Shown here piece by piece: positions 1-7,973 of a DNA stretch of 64,000 nucleotides. The stretch's first letter is position 1; each line of letters starts with the position of its first letter. The notes beneath the pieces are model-generated. The model had not been told where the DNA came from, ran no database searches, and saw nothing but the letters and a program-made list of their open reading frames with translations. The translations under genes were made by a program, and so were the position numbers. The DNA is from CAYMGM01 sp964390005 (GTDB taxonomy: Bacteria; Pseudomonadota; Alphaproteobacteria; UBA9219): positions 186,001 to 250,000 of the forward strand of contig CAYMGM010000001.1 in NCBI GenBank assembly GCA_964390005.1. The letters run 5' to 3'.

Positions 1-731
1 ATATTTATGTTACCTGATGATCCTAGATATGACGGTAAAGAGCCGTTGGTATCTAAATTATTTGTCAGGGCGTTATAGAAAGTAGAATGGTTTCCTGAAG
101 TGTTTTCTTTGGCCTTTACTGAAATTCTATAATTTGAATTTCCTACCGCTTCAATGCTTGGTACAGCAACTGTAAAAGCGTTGTGGCCGACCACACCGGC
201 ACTAACATCAAAATTTGCATAATAAAGTTCAGTGTACGACCCTGCATATGCTTTCATTTGCAGAATATACTCAGAACCCGCTCTTGCAAACACGCTCATG
301 ATTATATCATTGTAGTTCATAGCTATAAGCGGCGGTTTTGCATAGTGAACTGAAGACCCTGTTCCTTCATTAAGATTTTTGAAATAGGTCATCCCGTCTG
401 GAGAAAGCAGAGACGAATCTGACGCGGTAACGCCAGAAAGGGCCCAATTCGTAGGAGGATTTGAGTTTGTAAATAAGTTTGTTCTTTGAGGCTCAATCAG
501 TAACCCGCTAGCTTCCCACAATCCCGTCGAGGTATTGTAGTCATAATTAAATCTAGGCGTATCTACCGAAGCGGTCCGCATGACGCCGCTACTGTCGAAA
601 TAGGTTCCCGTGCTGGCGCGAGAGAAGCGACAATCGGTCGGCAGGATTCCGCTTGTAAAGGACAGATCCAACGCAGGCGGTTGGGGCGCGGCGCTCTTAT
701 GCGTCTTGTCAAGTAAAAGAAGCATCGCCAT
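1..731 (-). CDS. phage tail/spike-like protein, 3'-truncated by window edge
   Basis: An open frame runs from an ATG at 731 to the window edge without a stop, so the C-terminus lies outside. About residues 20-85 carry a pattern I recognise from phage tail-fibre and head-spike proteins: F-S-R-A-S-T-G-T-Y-F-D, then T-P-R-F-N-Y-D-Y, then G-L-L-I-E-P-Q-R-T-N-L. The remainder is rich in Ser, Asn, Thr and Tyr, as expected of a beta-rich fibre. The DNA is visibly AT-richer than the host genes downstream. The start lies just past the stop of the next phage-like gene (733-1098), the spacing of a polycistronic structural module. The role as virion fibre or adhesin is inferred from the motif; prophage or domesticated remnant cannot be told apart here. 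Confidence 0.75.
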   Translation of the reverse strand, partial: MAMLLLLDKTHKSAAPQPPALDLSFTSGILPTDCRFSRASTGTYFDSSGVMRTASVDTPRFNYDYNTSTGLWEASGLLIEPQRTNLFTNSNPPTNWALSGVTASDSSLLSPDGMTYFKNLNEGTGSSVHYAKPPLIAMNYNDIIMSVFARAGSEYILQMKAYAGSYTELYYANFDVSAGVVGHNAFTVAVPSIEAVGNSNYRISVKAKENTSGNHSTFYNALTNNLDTNGSLPSYLGSSGNIN

Positions 732-732
732 A

Positions 733-1098
733 TTAAACCGCGCGGACAATCAATTTCAGGGTCGAAGCTGTCGCCTGCAAGACGGGGCTTGCTGCCGTAC
801 CTGACCTGATTTTCAGGTACTGCAAGGACGCAAAGCCTTTAGGATCAAGCATGATGCAACTAGAGGCGGTGGGAACGGCTGTAATTTCGCTACCGTCCTG
901 GTCAATAAGGCTGTACCAGTTGGTGCCATTATCAGGGGACATTTGAAAAGTCAAAGAAGCGTTTGTCCAGTTGGCGGGAATGGCAACGCCAAACAAACGC
1001 AATCCGCCAAGATCGATCGTGTTTGTTATGGATGCGCTGGCGTTGATCGTAACGGGAAGCGCTTCCCAAGCGGAGACGCAGGTGTCTTTCAGTGACAT
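733..1098 (-). CDS. small phage-like structural protein, 121 aa
   Basis: An ATG at 1098 preceded by an AAAGGA ribosome site seven bases away begins a 121-residue protein starting M-S-L-K-D-T-C. A longer frame extends upstream but its start would lie inside a terminator hairpin, so I reject it. The protein has no signal peptide or membrane segment. It contains S-L-T-F-Q-M-S-P-D-N-G-T-N-W, a pattern seen in short beta-sandwich phage structural or tail accessory proteins. It sits immediately before the tail/spike-like gene (1-731) on the same strand. The exact function is not recognised; assignment to a phage module rests mainly on the neighbour. Confidence 0.6.
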   Translation of the reverse strand: MSLKDTCVSAWEALPVTINASASITNTIDLGGLRLFGVAIPANWTNASLTFQMSPDNGTNWYSLIDQDGSEITAVPTASSCIMLDPKGFASLQYLKIRSGTAASPVLQATASTLKLIVRAV

Positions 1099-1118
1099 TT
1101 GAAATCCTTTCCAAGCAT

Positions 1119-1146
1119 AAAAAAAGCGGCCCCTGAAAAGGGCCGC
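1119..1146 (-). terminator. Rho-independent terminator
   Basis: A 7-bp GC-only stem (1126-1132 with 1140-1146) is followed on the minus strand by seven T. It would end transcripts of the glycosyltransferase that stops at 1305, and it lies only 20 bases before the phage-like gene start at 1098. Confidence 0.85.
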
Positions 1147-1304
1147 GTGCCGCGAGATATTTTTGTTTTTGTTCCTGTAAGTGTTCCGAATGCGCGTCAA
1201 AGCAAAAAAGGCGCAAGGAACCTGTCTTTAGTCAATACGCGAAAGCGCGGATCTCGTCAAGGGAAAAATCCTACATTTAGACGAATGTTCAGAAAAATTC
1301 TACT

Positions 1305-2447
1305 TTAAACGAGTGCCTTGGCATAAATGGCTTGCTGATGATCGGGGGCGCATGTTTCCCATCCGGCTTTGGCTATCGCGTCGAAAAAACGTGGGTTCTC
1401 ATACAATTGCCGCATAGCTTTGGCGGTCGCATCAATGTCGGGATCGGCCCATGTGACTGTGCCATAGATACCGCTTTGATCCTTCATGGTAACAAGCTGA
1501 TAGGGAACAAGAAGAGCATTCTCAGGCGACATAAAGTCCATATTGCCAGACCAAGCCGTTGCAATCGTCGCAAGACCAGCGATACGGGCCTCAAGAAGAG
1601 GAAGGCCAAAACCTTCGGCGCGGTGTAGCGACACATAGACATGGGCATCGGTCATGATTTTTTCGATTTCGGCGCGCGTCAAGGTTTCGCGGATAAGATG
1701 GATGCGATCATCGCCAGCAACGGATTCGATGAATTGCGCTATTTCAGGTATTGTTGATTGGCCTTGTAACTTCACGACAAGGCGAGCGTTGTCTTCTTTT
1801 GAAAACGCTTTTTGAAAAGCCGCGACGACGGCAGCTGGATTCTTTCGCGTGAGGCCTGATCGTGCATCGGCCATGGTCAAAAAGCATAAAGGCTCTTGAT
1901 CGGCATGCCATTGACGGGGAGACGGGCCGCGATCCATGCGGACATGAGGCACAACGCGGATCGGATCGGCGTAAAGTTTGCCAAGTCCAAGGGCCGCAAA
2001 ACGGCTCGGCGTCCAAATTTCATCCCAAATGCCTGTATAGACGGGCCATCCGGCAGGCGGATCGGGCAGTTCCCAAGCAAAGTATCCAATACGCCTTTGG
2101 TTTTTTAAAACCTTTCGCAAAGGCCAGGCCAGTTGCAGAAACTCGGGGGCTGCGCAGTGAAAGATAAAAATGCCATCCTTTGGACAATCAATCTGTTTAA
2201 AGGGGTTGCGAATAGCTGACGAAATATCGACTTTACGAACCTTATAGCCCAACCGTTCAAAAGCAATTGCATGATAGTTGGCCCCATTGGTTAATCCGTT
2301 TTGGACCGCAAAACGGCAAACGATGTTAATGGGGGTATCAAGTGTTAGGGGAAGTGCGGCGGGGCTTGGCCGTTGTAGCTTTGACAAGGCGATCCGATTA
2401 AAAATGGAAAAATAGAGGCCCTTGGCCCATTTTTTTAATTGTGACAT
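1305..2447 (-). CDS. GT4-type glycosyltransferase
   Basis: Predicted cytoplasmic glycosyltransferase of 380 residues that would move a sugar from an activated donor to a glycan or lipid acceptor; neither substrate can be read from sequence. The C-terminal half has the GT-B fold signature of family 4, E-G-F-G-L-P-L-L-E-A (about residue 280), which binds the nucleotide sugar, and V-S-L-H-R just before it. The N-terminal domain has P-I-N-I-V-C-R-F. ATG at 2447 is chosen over a TTG one codon upstream. It is transcribed away from the secreted glycosidase-like gene at 2551 and ends before the terminator at 1119-1146. Its position beside phage-like genes suggests an accessory surface-glycan locus, which is inference. 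Confidence 0.85.
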   Translation of the reverse strand: MSQLKKWAKGLYFSIFNRIALSKLQRPSPAALPLTLDTPINIVCRFAVQNGLTNGANYHAIAFERLGYKVRKVDISSAIRNPFKQIDCPKDGIFIFHCAAPEFLQLAWPLRKVLKNQRRIGYFAWELPDPPAGWPVYTGIWDEIWTPSRFAALGLGKLYADPIRVVPHVRMDRGPSPRQWHADQEPLCFLTMADARSGLTRKNPAAVVAAFQKAFSKEDNARLVVKLQGQSTIPEIAQFIESVAGDDRIHLIRETLTRAEIEKIMTDAHVYVSLHRAEGFGLPLLEARIAGLATIATAWSGNMDFMSPENALLVPYQLVTMKDQSGIYGTVTWADPDIDATAKAMRQLYENPRFFDAIAKAGWETCAPDHQQAIYAKALV

Positions 2448-2550
2448 CAAATAAGTCCATTTCTATGGTTTTGTTAGCGCTTTAGACGCCTTGACCTTGG
2501 CGTTATCTTGGCACAGCATAAAGAAAAAGCCAATTCGGAAAGGCCTCACA

Positions 2551-3879
2551 ATGAAAACGACAGTTCAACGTATTTCAATTTACGCTTTTTTTGTTTTTAG
2601 TCTTTTGAGCGCCAGTTCTGTTTGGGCAGCCGAGCCCGTGCGCGCTCTTAGCGCCGATGCTTTTTTGAATTCTCTCGGGGTCATTACGCATGTGGCGCAA
2701 GGGTATAATCCCCGCCTTTATATTGACCCCCTGCGTTTTCTTGGTGTCCGACAAATTCGCGATGGTTCCAAAAATCTTTCAGGCATCGTCACGTTGCATG
2801 AGAAAACGGGGGTGCGCGTTGCCCTTATCGGGGCAAAGATTCCAGAAGTGATTAGTTCAGCCCGTACGTTGGCGGCGCGGGATATGTTGCTTGCGATTGA
2901 AGGCCCGAACGAACCGAACAATTTTCCTATCACTTATCAGAATAGCGTTGGTGGAGGAAAGACGGGCTCATGGGCACCGGTCGCTTTTTATCAGCGCGAC
3001 CTGTATGCAGCCGTCAAAGCGGATCCTGTTTTAAAGGATTATCCCGTTTTTCATGTATCGGAAGGCGGCGCGGAAATAGACAATGTTGGCTTGCAGTTTT
3101 TGACGATACCTGAAAACGCGGGCACTTTATTGCCAGCAGGAACTATTTTTGCCGATTATGCGAACGCGCATAACTATGTTTGTGGAAACGGCAATCGTTA
3201 TGATGACAATCAAGCATGGAATGCGGCCGATCCTGTTTTAAACGCACGTTGGGATGGGCTGTATGGCTTGTATGGCCGGACGTGGCTTCGCCATTATACA
3301 GGTTATACAAATGAACAGTTGATGACGTTACCGCGCGTTACGACAGAGACGGGATGGGGAACGGGCCCTCGGGGGGCGAGCGAAGACGTGCAAGGCAAAG
3401 TTCTTGTGAATACCTATTTGGCTCAGTTCAAACGCGGCTGGACTTATACCTTTGTTTATGAACTTGGCGAAGGTGAAGGCGGCGGTGGCAATTATGGGCT
3501 GTTCCATAAAGATTGGACGCCAAAATTAGCTGCGACCTATATTCACAACATGACGTCGATTTTAGCCGATACAAAACCGGTCTTGAAGCCAGGAAGTTTG
3601 GCTTACAGCTTATCCAATCAACCCGCGACGGTTCACGATCTTCTTTTGCAAAAAAGCGATGGGGTCTTTTATTTGGTTGTTTGGGGCGAAAAAGTCTCAG
3701 GCAGCGACGAGGTACGCGTTACTTTGGATAAGCCCGCGGCTGTTATCGATGTTTTTGATGTTACGCTGAGCGACGGTCCGCAGCAGCGTCTTAAGAACCA
3801 GTCTGAGGTTCCCTTAACGCTATCGGATCACGCGCTGATTTTAAAGATTTCGAACAGCAAGAGCACGCCGAGCAAATAA
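2551..3879 (+). CDS. secreted glycoside hydrolase-like protein (clan GH-A type)
   Basis: A 442-residue exported protein. The ATG at 2551 gives a clean signal peptide (M-K-T-T-V-Q-R, then a hydrophobic stretch ending V-W-A-A-E-P, cleavage near residue 27); the longer frame from 2491 would bury it. The body resembles a TIM-barrel glycosidase of the GH39/GH5-like clan: E-G-P-N-E-P-N (about residue 117) fits the acid/base Asn-Glu pair, and T-E-T-G-W-G (about residue 268) fits the nucleophile Glu. A small beta-domain follows. It probably trims or degrades a polysaccharide outside the cytoplasm. It is divergent from a glycosyltransferase, consistent with a glycan locus. The last codons lie inside the 70-bp tandem repeat, so its C-terminus may have been remodelled by repeat expansion. 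Confidence 0.75.
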   Translation: MKTTVQRISIYAFFVFSLLSASSVWAAEPVRALSADAFLNSLGVITHVAQGYNPRLYIDPLRFLGVRQIRDGSKNLSGIVTLHEKTGVRVALIGAKIPEVISSARTLAARDMLLAIEGPNEPNNFPITYQNSVGGGKTGSWAPVAFYQRDLYAAVKADPVLKDYPVFHVSEGGAEIDNVGLQFLTIPENAGTLLPAGTIFADYANAHNYVCGNGNRYDDNQAWNAADPVLNARWDGLYGLYGRTWLRHYTGYTNEQLMTLPRVTTETGWGTGPRGASEDVQGKVLVNTYLAQFKRGWTYTFVYELGEGEGGGGNYGLFHKDWTPKLAATYIHNMTSILADTKPVLKPGSLAYSLSNQPATVHDLLLQKSDGVFYLVVWGEKVSGSDEVRVTLDKPAAVIDVFDVTLSDGPQQRLKNQSEVPLTLSDHALILKISNSKSTPSK

Positions 3880-4144
3880 ACAGGCGCATACAGCAAAGTT
3901 GCAGAGCTAAAAAGAATGACCGCGGTGCAAAACCGCACTGAGCAAGCAAACAGGCGCATACAGTTAAGTTGCAGGGCTTAAAAGAATGGCTGCGGTGCCA
4001 CGCCGCACTGAGCAAGCAAACAGGCGCATACAGTTAAGTTGCAGAGCTTAAAAGAATGGCTGCGGTGCCACCGCACTGAGCAAGCAAACAGGCGCATACA
4101 GTTAAGTTGCAGGGCTTGAAAGAATGGCCGCGGCGCCACGCCGC
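3870..4144. repeat. four-copy tandem repeat of about 70 bp
   Basis: Four head-to-tail copies begin at 3870, 3940, 4010 and 4078 (unit 70, 70, 68 and about 67 bases). Each begins with GAGCAA followed by AAACAGGCGCATACAG, and ends with a short hairpin of GCGG...CCGC type. The hairpin bases differ among copies but pairing is kept; the last copy has a perfect 6-bp stem. The first copy overlaps the last ten bases of the glycosidase-like gene, including its stop. Apparent minus-strand reading frames through the array are Cys-rich repeats and not believable proteins. The array abuts the tRNA-Gln fragment at 4145. Confidence 0.9.
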
Positions 4145-4172
4145 TGGTTGGGGCGGGAGGGATCGAACCTCC
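4145..4172 (-). other. duplicated 3' end of tRNA-Gln (att-like scar)
   Basis: These 28 bases are identical to the 3' end of the intact tRNA-Gln gene at 4229-4256 (T-arm, 3' acceptor strand and encoded CCA). Just upstream in the tRNA sense, a perfect 7-bp hairpin (GTCGGCC with GGCCGAC, 3-base loop) replaces the rest of the cloverleaf. Duplicated tRNA 3' ends are the classic footprint of site-specific integration. No integrase gene is visible in the window. Confidence 0.8.
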
Positions 4173-4228
4173 TGTCGGCCTTTGGCCGACAACTAAATTT
4201 AGCGGAGGTTCTACGGATGGTTGGGCTT

Positions 4229-4303
4229 TGGTTGGGGCGGGAGGGATCGAACCTCCGCATGGCGGAATCAAAATCCGCTGCCTTACCGCTTGGCTACGCC
4301 CCA
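4229..4303 (-). tRNA. tRNA-Gln (UUG)
   Basis: A complete 75-nt cloverleaf on the minus strand: acceptor TGGGGCG pairs with CGCCCCA, the D-arm is GCC...GGC, the anticodon stem is GCGGA/TCCGC around loop TTTTGAT (anticodon TTG), the T-arm is GGAGG-TTCGATC-CCTCC, and CCA is encoded. The gene lies between the repeat array and rcdA and is transcribed toward the duplicated fragment at 4145-4172. Confidence 0.96.
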
Positions 4304-4580
4304 ATATCACATCGGCCGATTCATAAATGACAACGACGGTTGCGAGGGTCGGGACAATAACTTGCCTTATCCCAAAGAGCAATCCCTCTTTTCAGGCTAT
4401 TTGAAAAAAATTATCCAGCGTAATCAATAAGGCAGCCCCTTATGCATGTTGACGCTGTTTTTAGGGGCTTGGGCTGTTCCAAACGGTAAAGCTTTGTTTG
4501 ATCGCGATAAACTTGTTTTTAACACTCTAGGGCGTAAGTCATGGGGGAGACCATCATTTTTGACGAAAAAGGATTGCCCC

Positions 4581-5066
4581 ATGAGCAAAAGCGCAACGCT
4601 CTTAGACCGCACGTTCGATGAAGGCGTTGCCTTGACGATCGAGGCACGAAACTACATTTCCTATCACGAACAAGCCGACCGCCGGACCTTTGACCTGCCG
4701 CAGTGCTTGAATGTCGGGTACCACCATACGCGGGTCTCGGCGCGGCTGATCCAGATTATGACGTGGCTGCTGGCGATGAAAGCGCTGCTGGCTGGCGAGA
4801 TCTCACCCGAGCAGTTTAACTCTCCCGAATACGCCTTGGCTGGCGGTGAGGAATGCGAAAGCGACATGGGGCCCGAGCTTGGCGATCTGCCGCAAGGCCT
4901 GCAAAGCTTGCTTGAGCGTTCGCATGCGCTTTATGCGCGTATTCTGCGCCTTGATGCGATGGTCCGCAGCAAATTGGATGCGGGCGAGGTCCCTAATTTC
5001 GGGATGATCCAAGGGATCAAGATCATCGATGAAGAACCGGCGCAAGATTATAACGGGCGCTATTAA
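4581..5066 (+). CDS. rcdA: RcdA-like regulator of CtrA degradation (DUF1465)
   Basis: A 161-residue protein matching the DUF1465 family. Diagnostic stretches are R-L-I-Q-I-M-T-W-L-L, the following G-E-I-S-P-E-Q, and D-L-P-Q-G-L-Q-S-L-L-E-R-S with A-R-I-L-R-L-D. In Caulobacter RcdA is an adaptor that delivers CtrA to the ClpXP protease with CpdR and PopA. The ATG at 4581 has AAAAAGGA nine bases upstream; an earlier in-frame start at 4446 would add an unconserved leader. With ChpT, CtrA and GapR elsewhere in the window it supports a CtrA-based cell cycle. The family match is strong; the exact role in this organism is inferred. Confidence 0.85.
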   Translation: MSKSATLLDRTFDEGVALTIEARNYISYHEQADRRTFDLPQCLNVGYHHTRVSARLIQIMTWLLAMKALLAGEISPEQFNSPEYALAGGEECESDMGPELGDLPQGLQSLLERSHALYARILRLDAMVRSKLDAGEVPNFGMIQGIKIIDEEPAQDYNGRY

Positions 5067-5087
5067 GACCGTATTTTTGAACCCAAC

Positions 5088-5123
5088 AAAAAACCCTTCT
5101 TTCATTTGAAAGAAGGGTTTTTT
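5088..5123. terminator. bidirectional Rho-independent terminator
   Basis: A 12-bp stem (AACCCTTCTTTC with GAAAGAAGGGTT) is flanked by an A-run and a T-run, so it works in both directions. It separates the convergent rcdA (ends 5066) and rpmE (ends 5158). Confidence 0.9.
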
Positions 5124-5157
5124 GTAAGGGCAACAGAGACCCAAAGAAAAGGAGGCG

Positions 5158-5466
5158 TTAGGCCTTCTTCTTTTCTTTCTTGGCGCCAGTTGTCACTTTG
5201 ATCTTTTCTTCGGCAGCTTCGGGCTTGGCTTCGGCAGCCTTGTCCTTCGAGCCCGTCAAGCCAGCAAAACGCTTGTTGAACTTGGCCAACTGACCGCCGC
5301 GATCGACCATACGATGTTGACCCGTCCAAGCCGGATGCGTCTTGGGGTCGATATCAAGCTGCAAACGATCACCTTCTTTGCCGTAGGTGCTGCGGGTCTT
5401 GATTTCGGTCCCGTCTGTCATGATGACGGTGATTTCGTGATAATCGGGATGAATGTCCTGCTTCAT
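5158..5466 (-). CDS. rpmE: 50S ribosomal protein L31
   Basis: Large-subunit ribosomal protein of 102 residues. The first 75 or so match L31: M-K-Q-D-I-H-P-D-Y-H at the N-terminus, T-R-S-T-Y-G, then H-P-A-W-T-G and F-N-K-R-F. The N-terminus lacks the CxxC zinc pair of the C+ paralog, so this is the zinc-free C- form. The ATG at 5466 is chosen because the family starts here; the upstream extension is Arg/Lys-rich and unconserved. The C-terminal 27 residues are a charged Lys/Ala/Glu tail, common in alphaproteobacterial L31. It is a single-gene unit with its terminator at 5088-5123. Confidence 0.95.
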   Translation of the reverse strand: MKQDIHPDYHEITVIMTDGTEIKTRSTYGKEGDRLQLDIDPKTHPAWTGQHRMVDRGGQLAKFNKRFAGLTGSKDKAAEAKPEAAEEKIKVTTGAKKEKKKA

Positions 5467-5671
5467 TTTGCGCTTCTTTCTCGCGTATCGGGCCCTATAA
5501 GAGGGCCTTTTGGTCATAAACTCTCTGGCTCCGGGGCGCGGATCGCGCGGACGCGGAATCAATGCGTCTTTCTAGGGAAAAGCTAAGGTAAATGCAAGAT
5601 CTTCCGTTTTTTTTTATTTCGGGCAAGCCTTTGGGTGAAAAATGCATCTCTAACACATTGAAAAACAATAA

Positions 5672-6424
5672 CTAACTTGCCGCGGCAACAACGGACAGAA
5701 ACTGAAAGAGCCTCTCGGAGGTTGGATTCTTTAAAATATCGGGCCCGCCGCGCTCAACAATTTCGCCGCCAGCCATAAATAGGACTTGGTCCGCCGTGTG
5801 GCGGGCAAAGCCCAAAAGATGGGTAATCAGGAAGATGCCGATGCCTTTATTTCGCAAGGCTTTGAGATAGGCCAGAATATTGGCGACCTGTTCGACATCA
5901 AGGGCCGAGGTGATTTCATCAAGCAGTAAATAGCGCGGCTGCAACAGAACGGCACGCGCCAAAGCGGCGCGTTGGCGCTGACCCAGAGAAACCTCATTCG
6001 GATAGCGGTCGATAAACGAGGCCATGTCGAAAGCTTCAATCATCTCGGCCAAGCCATCCATCGCCCCGCCGCGCAAACGCACGGGCAAGAGGATATTTTC
6101 CCGCAGCGTCAGATGCGGCCACAGGAACAATTGCTGAAAGACGGTTGTGACCAACGGCCACGGCGGCACAAAAGGCGTATCGGCGGCCAGCGGAAAAGAA
6201 AAGCTTTGATCATCGACACAGATCGTGCCGCTGGCGGGCGGATCCAGTAAAGCCAAGCAGCGCAAAAGCGTTGTTTTGCCGGTGCCGCTGGGGCCGATAA
6301 GAACCGAGATTTCGCCCGGACGTATCGCAAGATCAATCGCTGAAAAAACGGGCACGCCGTCGTCATAAGCGAAGGAAAGATCGCGTGCTTGCAAAGCGGG
6401 GGAAGAGGGGGGCTGATCCGTCAT
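5672..6424 (-). CDS. polar amino acid-type ABC transporter, ATP-binding protein
   Basis: Cytoplasmic ATPase of 250 residues that energises the importer encoded with the two genes upstream. Visible motifs are Walker A G-P-S-G-T-G-K-T-T (about residue 43), the ABC signature as S-L-G-Q-R-Q, Walker B Y-L-L-L-D-E and the switch His in L-I-T-H. The signature has LGQRQ in place of the common LSGGQ, a variation to note. Length is normal for the PAAT family. It is the last gene of the three-gene unit and starts three bases after the permease stop. Confidence 0.92.
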   Translation of the reverse strand: MTDQPPSSPALQARDLSFAYDDGVPVFSAIDLAIRPGEISVLIGPSGTGKTTLLRCLALLDPPASGTICVDDQSFSFPLAADTPFVPPWPLVTTVFQQLFLWPHLTLRENILLPVRLRGGAMDGLAEMIEAFDMASFIDRYPNEVSLGQRQRAALARAVLLQPRYLLLDEITSALDVEQVANILAYLKALRNKGIGIFLITHLLGFARHTADQVLFMAGGEIVERGGPDILKNPTSERLFQFLSVVAAAS

Positions 6425-6427
6425 TGT

Positions 6428-7093
6428 CTAGCGTTCGGAATAATCGCGTGTGGCGCGTTTTTTCAGCCAAGCCGCGAAAAGGTTGATGGGCAAGCAAACC
6501 ATAAGGAAGAAGACAGCCAAGGCCGTATAGATTTCGATAGGGCGATAGATCAAACTGTTGATGCGCTGCGCGACGCGAAAGATTTCTTCGACCGAGATCA
6601 AGCTAGCAAAAAGCGAGGCATGCAGAACGCCAACTTGCAGCACCAACAAACTTGGCAGCAATTGTTGGAACAAAATAGGCAGTTGGATATAGCGAATAAT
6701 CTGCCGCCCCGACATGCCCGAGACGCGGCCTGCCGTGACATATTGCTTGGGAAAATCGACCATGGCCTGTCGAACGGTTTCGGCGACGGCGAAAAGATTG
6801 ACGAGCCCCAAGGTCAGCGAAGCCGTATAGAAAGGATCGATCACAACGCCGAACAGGGCTTGCGCCGGATAATGCAGCCAAAACAGCACAACCAGCGCCG
6901 GAATAGCCGAAAAGGCGAATGAAGCGCCGCGTATAAACCGCCCCCACGTCTGCCGCCTATAAGCGCCGATGGCGCCCAAAGCGATCCCGCCTGAAAGACC
7001 GAAAAACCAAACGACGCCGCAAAGCGCAAGCGTCACGCGCAAGCCTTGCAGAAAGGCGATGTGATAATTGATCAGAATGTCAAAGACGGACAT
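6428..7093 (-). CDS. polar amino acid-type ABC transporter, permease
   Basis: Inner-membrane permease of 221 residues with several hydrophobic helices and a cytoplasmic EAA-like loop near V-S-G-M-S-G-R-Q-I-I-R-Y-I-Q-L-P, which docks the ATPase. It resembles the HisM/GlnP type permeases, which usually act as homo- or heterodimers; only one permease gene is present, so a homodimer is likely. The ATG at 7093 (GGGGA upstream) lies 13 bases after the binding-protein stop. The longer frame from 7204 overlaps the binding-protein gene and is rejected. The substrate is unknown, probably an amino acid. Confidence 0.9.
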   Translation of the reverse strand: MSVFDILINYHIAFLQGLRVTLALCGVVWFFGLSGGIALGAIGAYRRQTWGRFIRGASFAFSAIPALVVLFWLHYPAQALFGVVIDPFYTASLTLGLVNLFAVAETVRQAMVDFPKQYVTAGRVSGMSGRQIIRYIQLPILFQQLLPSLLVLQVGVLHASLFASLISVEEIFRVAQRINSLIYRPIEIYTALAVFFLMVCLPINLFAAWLKKRATRDYSER

Positions 7094-7106
7094 AAAATCC
7101 CCGTTG

Positions 7107-7973
7107 TTACGGCGCGCCTTCATAGGGCGCGCGCAGGCGTAGATAGGTGCCGGGGACTTCTTCCCACTTGTCGATGATACGATCCCACTTGCCGGTGTTG
7201 ACAATATCGTCGATCATCGCGTTAAAGAAATCGCGCAAGCCCCATTCGTTTAATGGAACGACCATTTCAAACGGCATGACCTTCAGCGGTTTTGTCAGCG
7301 CGATTTTCTTAATCTTGCCGGGGTTGTTTTTGCTGTATTGAATAAAGCCGTTCATATCCCAAAGGACGACATCGGCTTTTTTGTCGATCACGTCTTGCAG
7401 CAAAAGCCCATAATCGGCTGAAGCGGGCTCTTCGATAATCGTCACGTTTGAAAACCATTCGCGAGCAAGCGCGGCGGTAACATTGCCTTCTTGAACGACC
7501 ATGCGGACGTCTTTTTTATCTAAATCGTGCCAGTCAGCGCCAAAGCGCGTTTCGTCGGCGCGCACAAAAGGATAGATCCCAGAATACAGCATCGGCTTTG
7601 AAAACAGAACGGCGCGGTTTTGCGCGGCGTCGGGCCACATCGGGGCGCAGACGGCATCAAAACGCCCCGTTTGCAAAGCGGGGACCCAGTTGCCAAAACT
7701 AACTTCTTCGGTCCATTCGACCTTGATGCCTGTTTTCTGCGCAAAATAATCCATCATATCGACGACGATCCCGGACATGTGGCCGTCTTTTTGATCGCGC
7801 ATAACAAAGGGCGGGAAGATATAATAGCCGCAGCGCAGTTTGTTGGTTTCGATCATGCGGGCCATGGCCGATGGCGCCGTTTTGATTTCGGCGCTTGGCG
7901 GGGCCAGTCTTTGCACGCCAAAAGAAAGGATGACCGCCAAAACAAGAACAATCAAAACAGGAACGGGCTTCAT
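7107..7973 (-). CDS. periplasmic solute-binding protein, family 3
   Basis: Binding protein of 288 residues for the ABC importer. The N-terminus has a short basic start and one hydrophobic segment, acting as signal peptide or membrane anchor; no lipobox Cys is seen. The body follows family 3 (amino acid binding): L-R-C-G-Y-Y-I-F-P-P-F near residue 47, G-I-V-V-D-M-M-D-Y-F-A, and R-F-D-A-V-C-A-P-M. It is the first gene of the unit, followed by the permease at 13 bases. An aromatic-rich substrate pocket cannot be resolved by eye, so the ligand is left open. Confidence 0.9.
   Translation of the reverse strand: MKPVPVLIVLVLAVILSFGVQRLAPPSAEIKTAPSAMARMIETNKLRCGYYIFPPFVMRDQKDGHMSGIVVDMMDYFAQKTGIKVEWTEEVSFGNWVPALQTGRFDAVCAPMWPDAAQNRAVLFSKPMLYSGIYPFVRADETRFGADWHDLDKKDVRMVVQEGNVTAALAREWFSNVTIIEEPASADYGLLLQDVIDKKADVVLWDMNGFIQYSKNNPGKIKKIALTKPLKVMPFEMVVPLNEWGLRDFFNAMIDDIVNTGKWDRIIDKWEEVPGTYLRLRAPYEGAP

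Noticed and set aside
3978..4382. Minus-strand frames of 74 and 134 codons through the repeat array and tRNA
   Set aside because: They translate the tandem repeat and tRNA-Gln, giving Cys-rich repeated peptide with no ribosome site.
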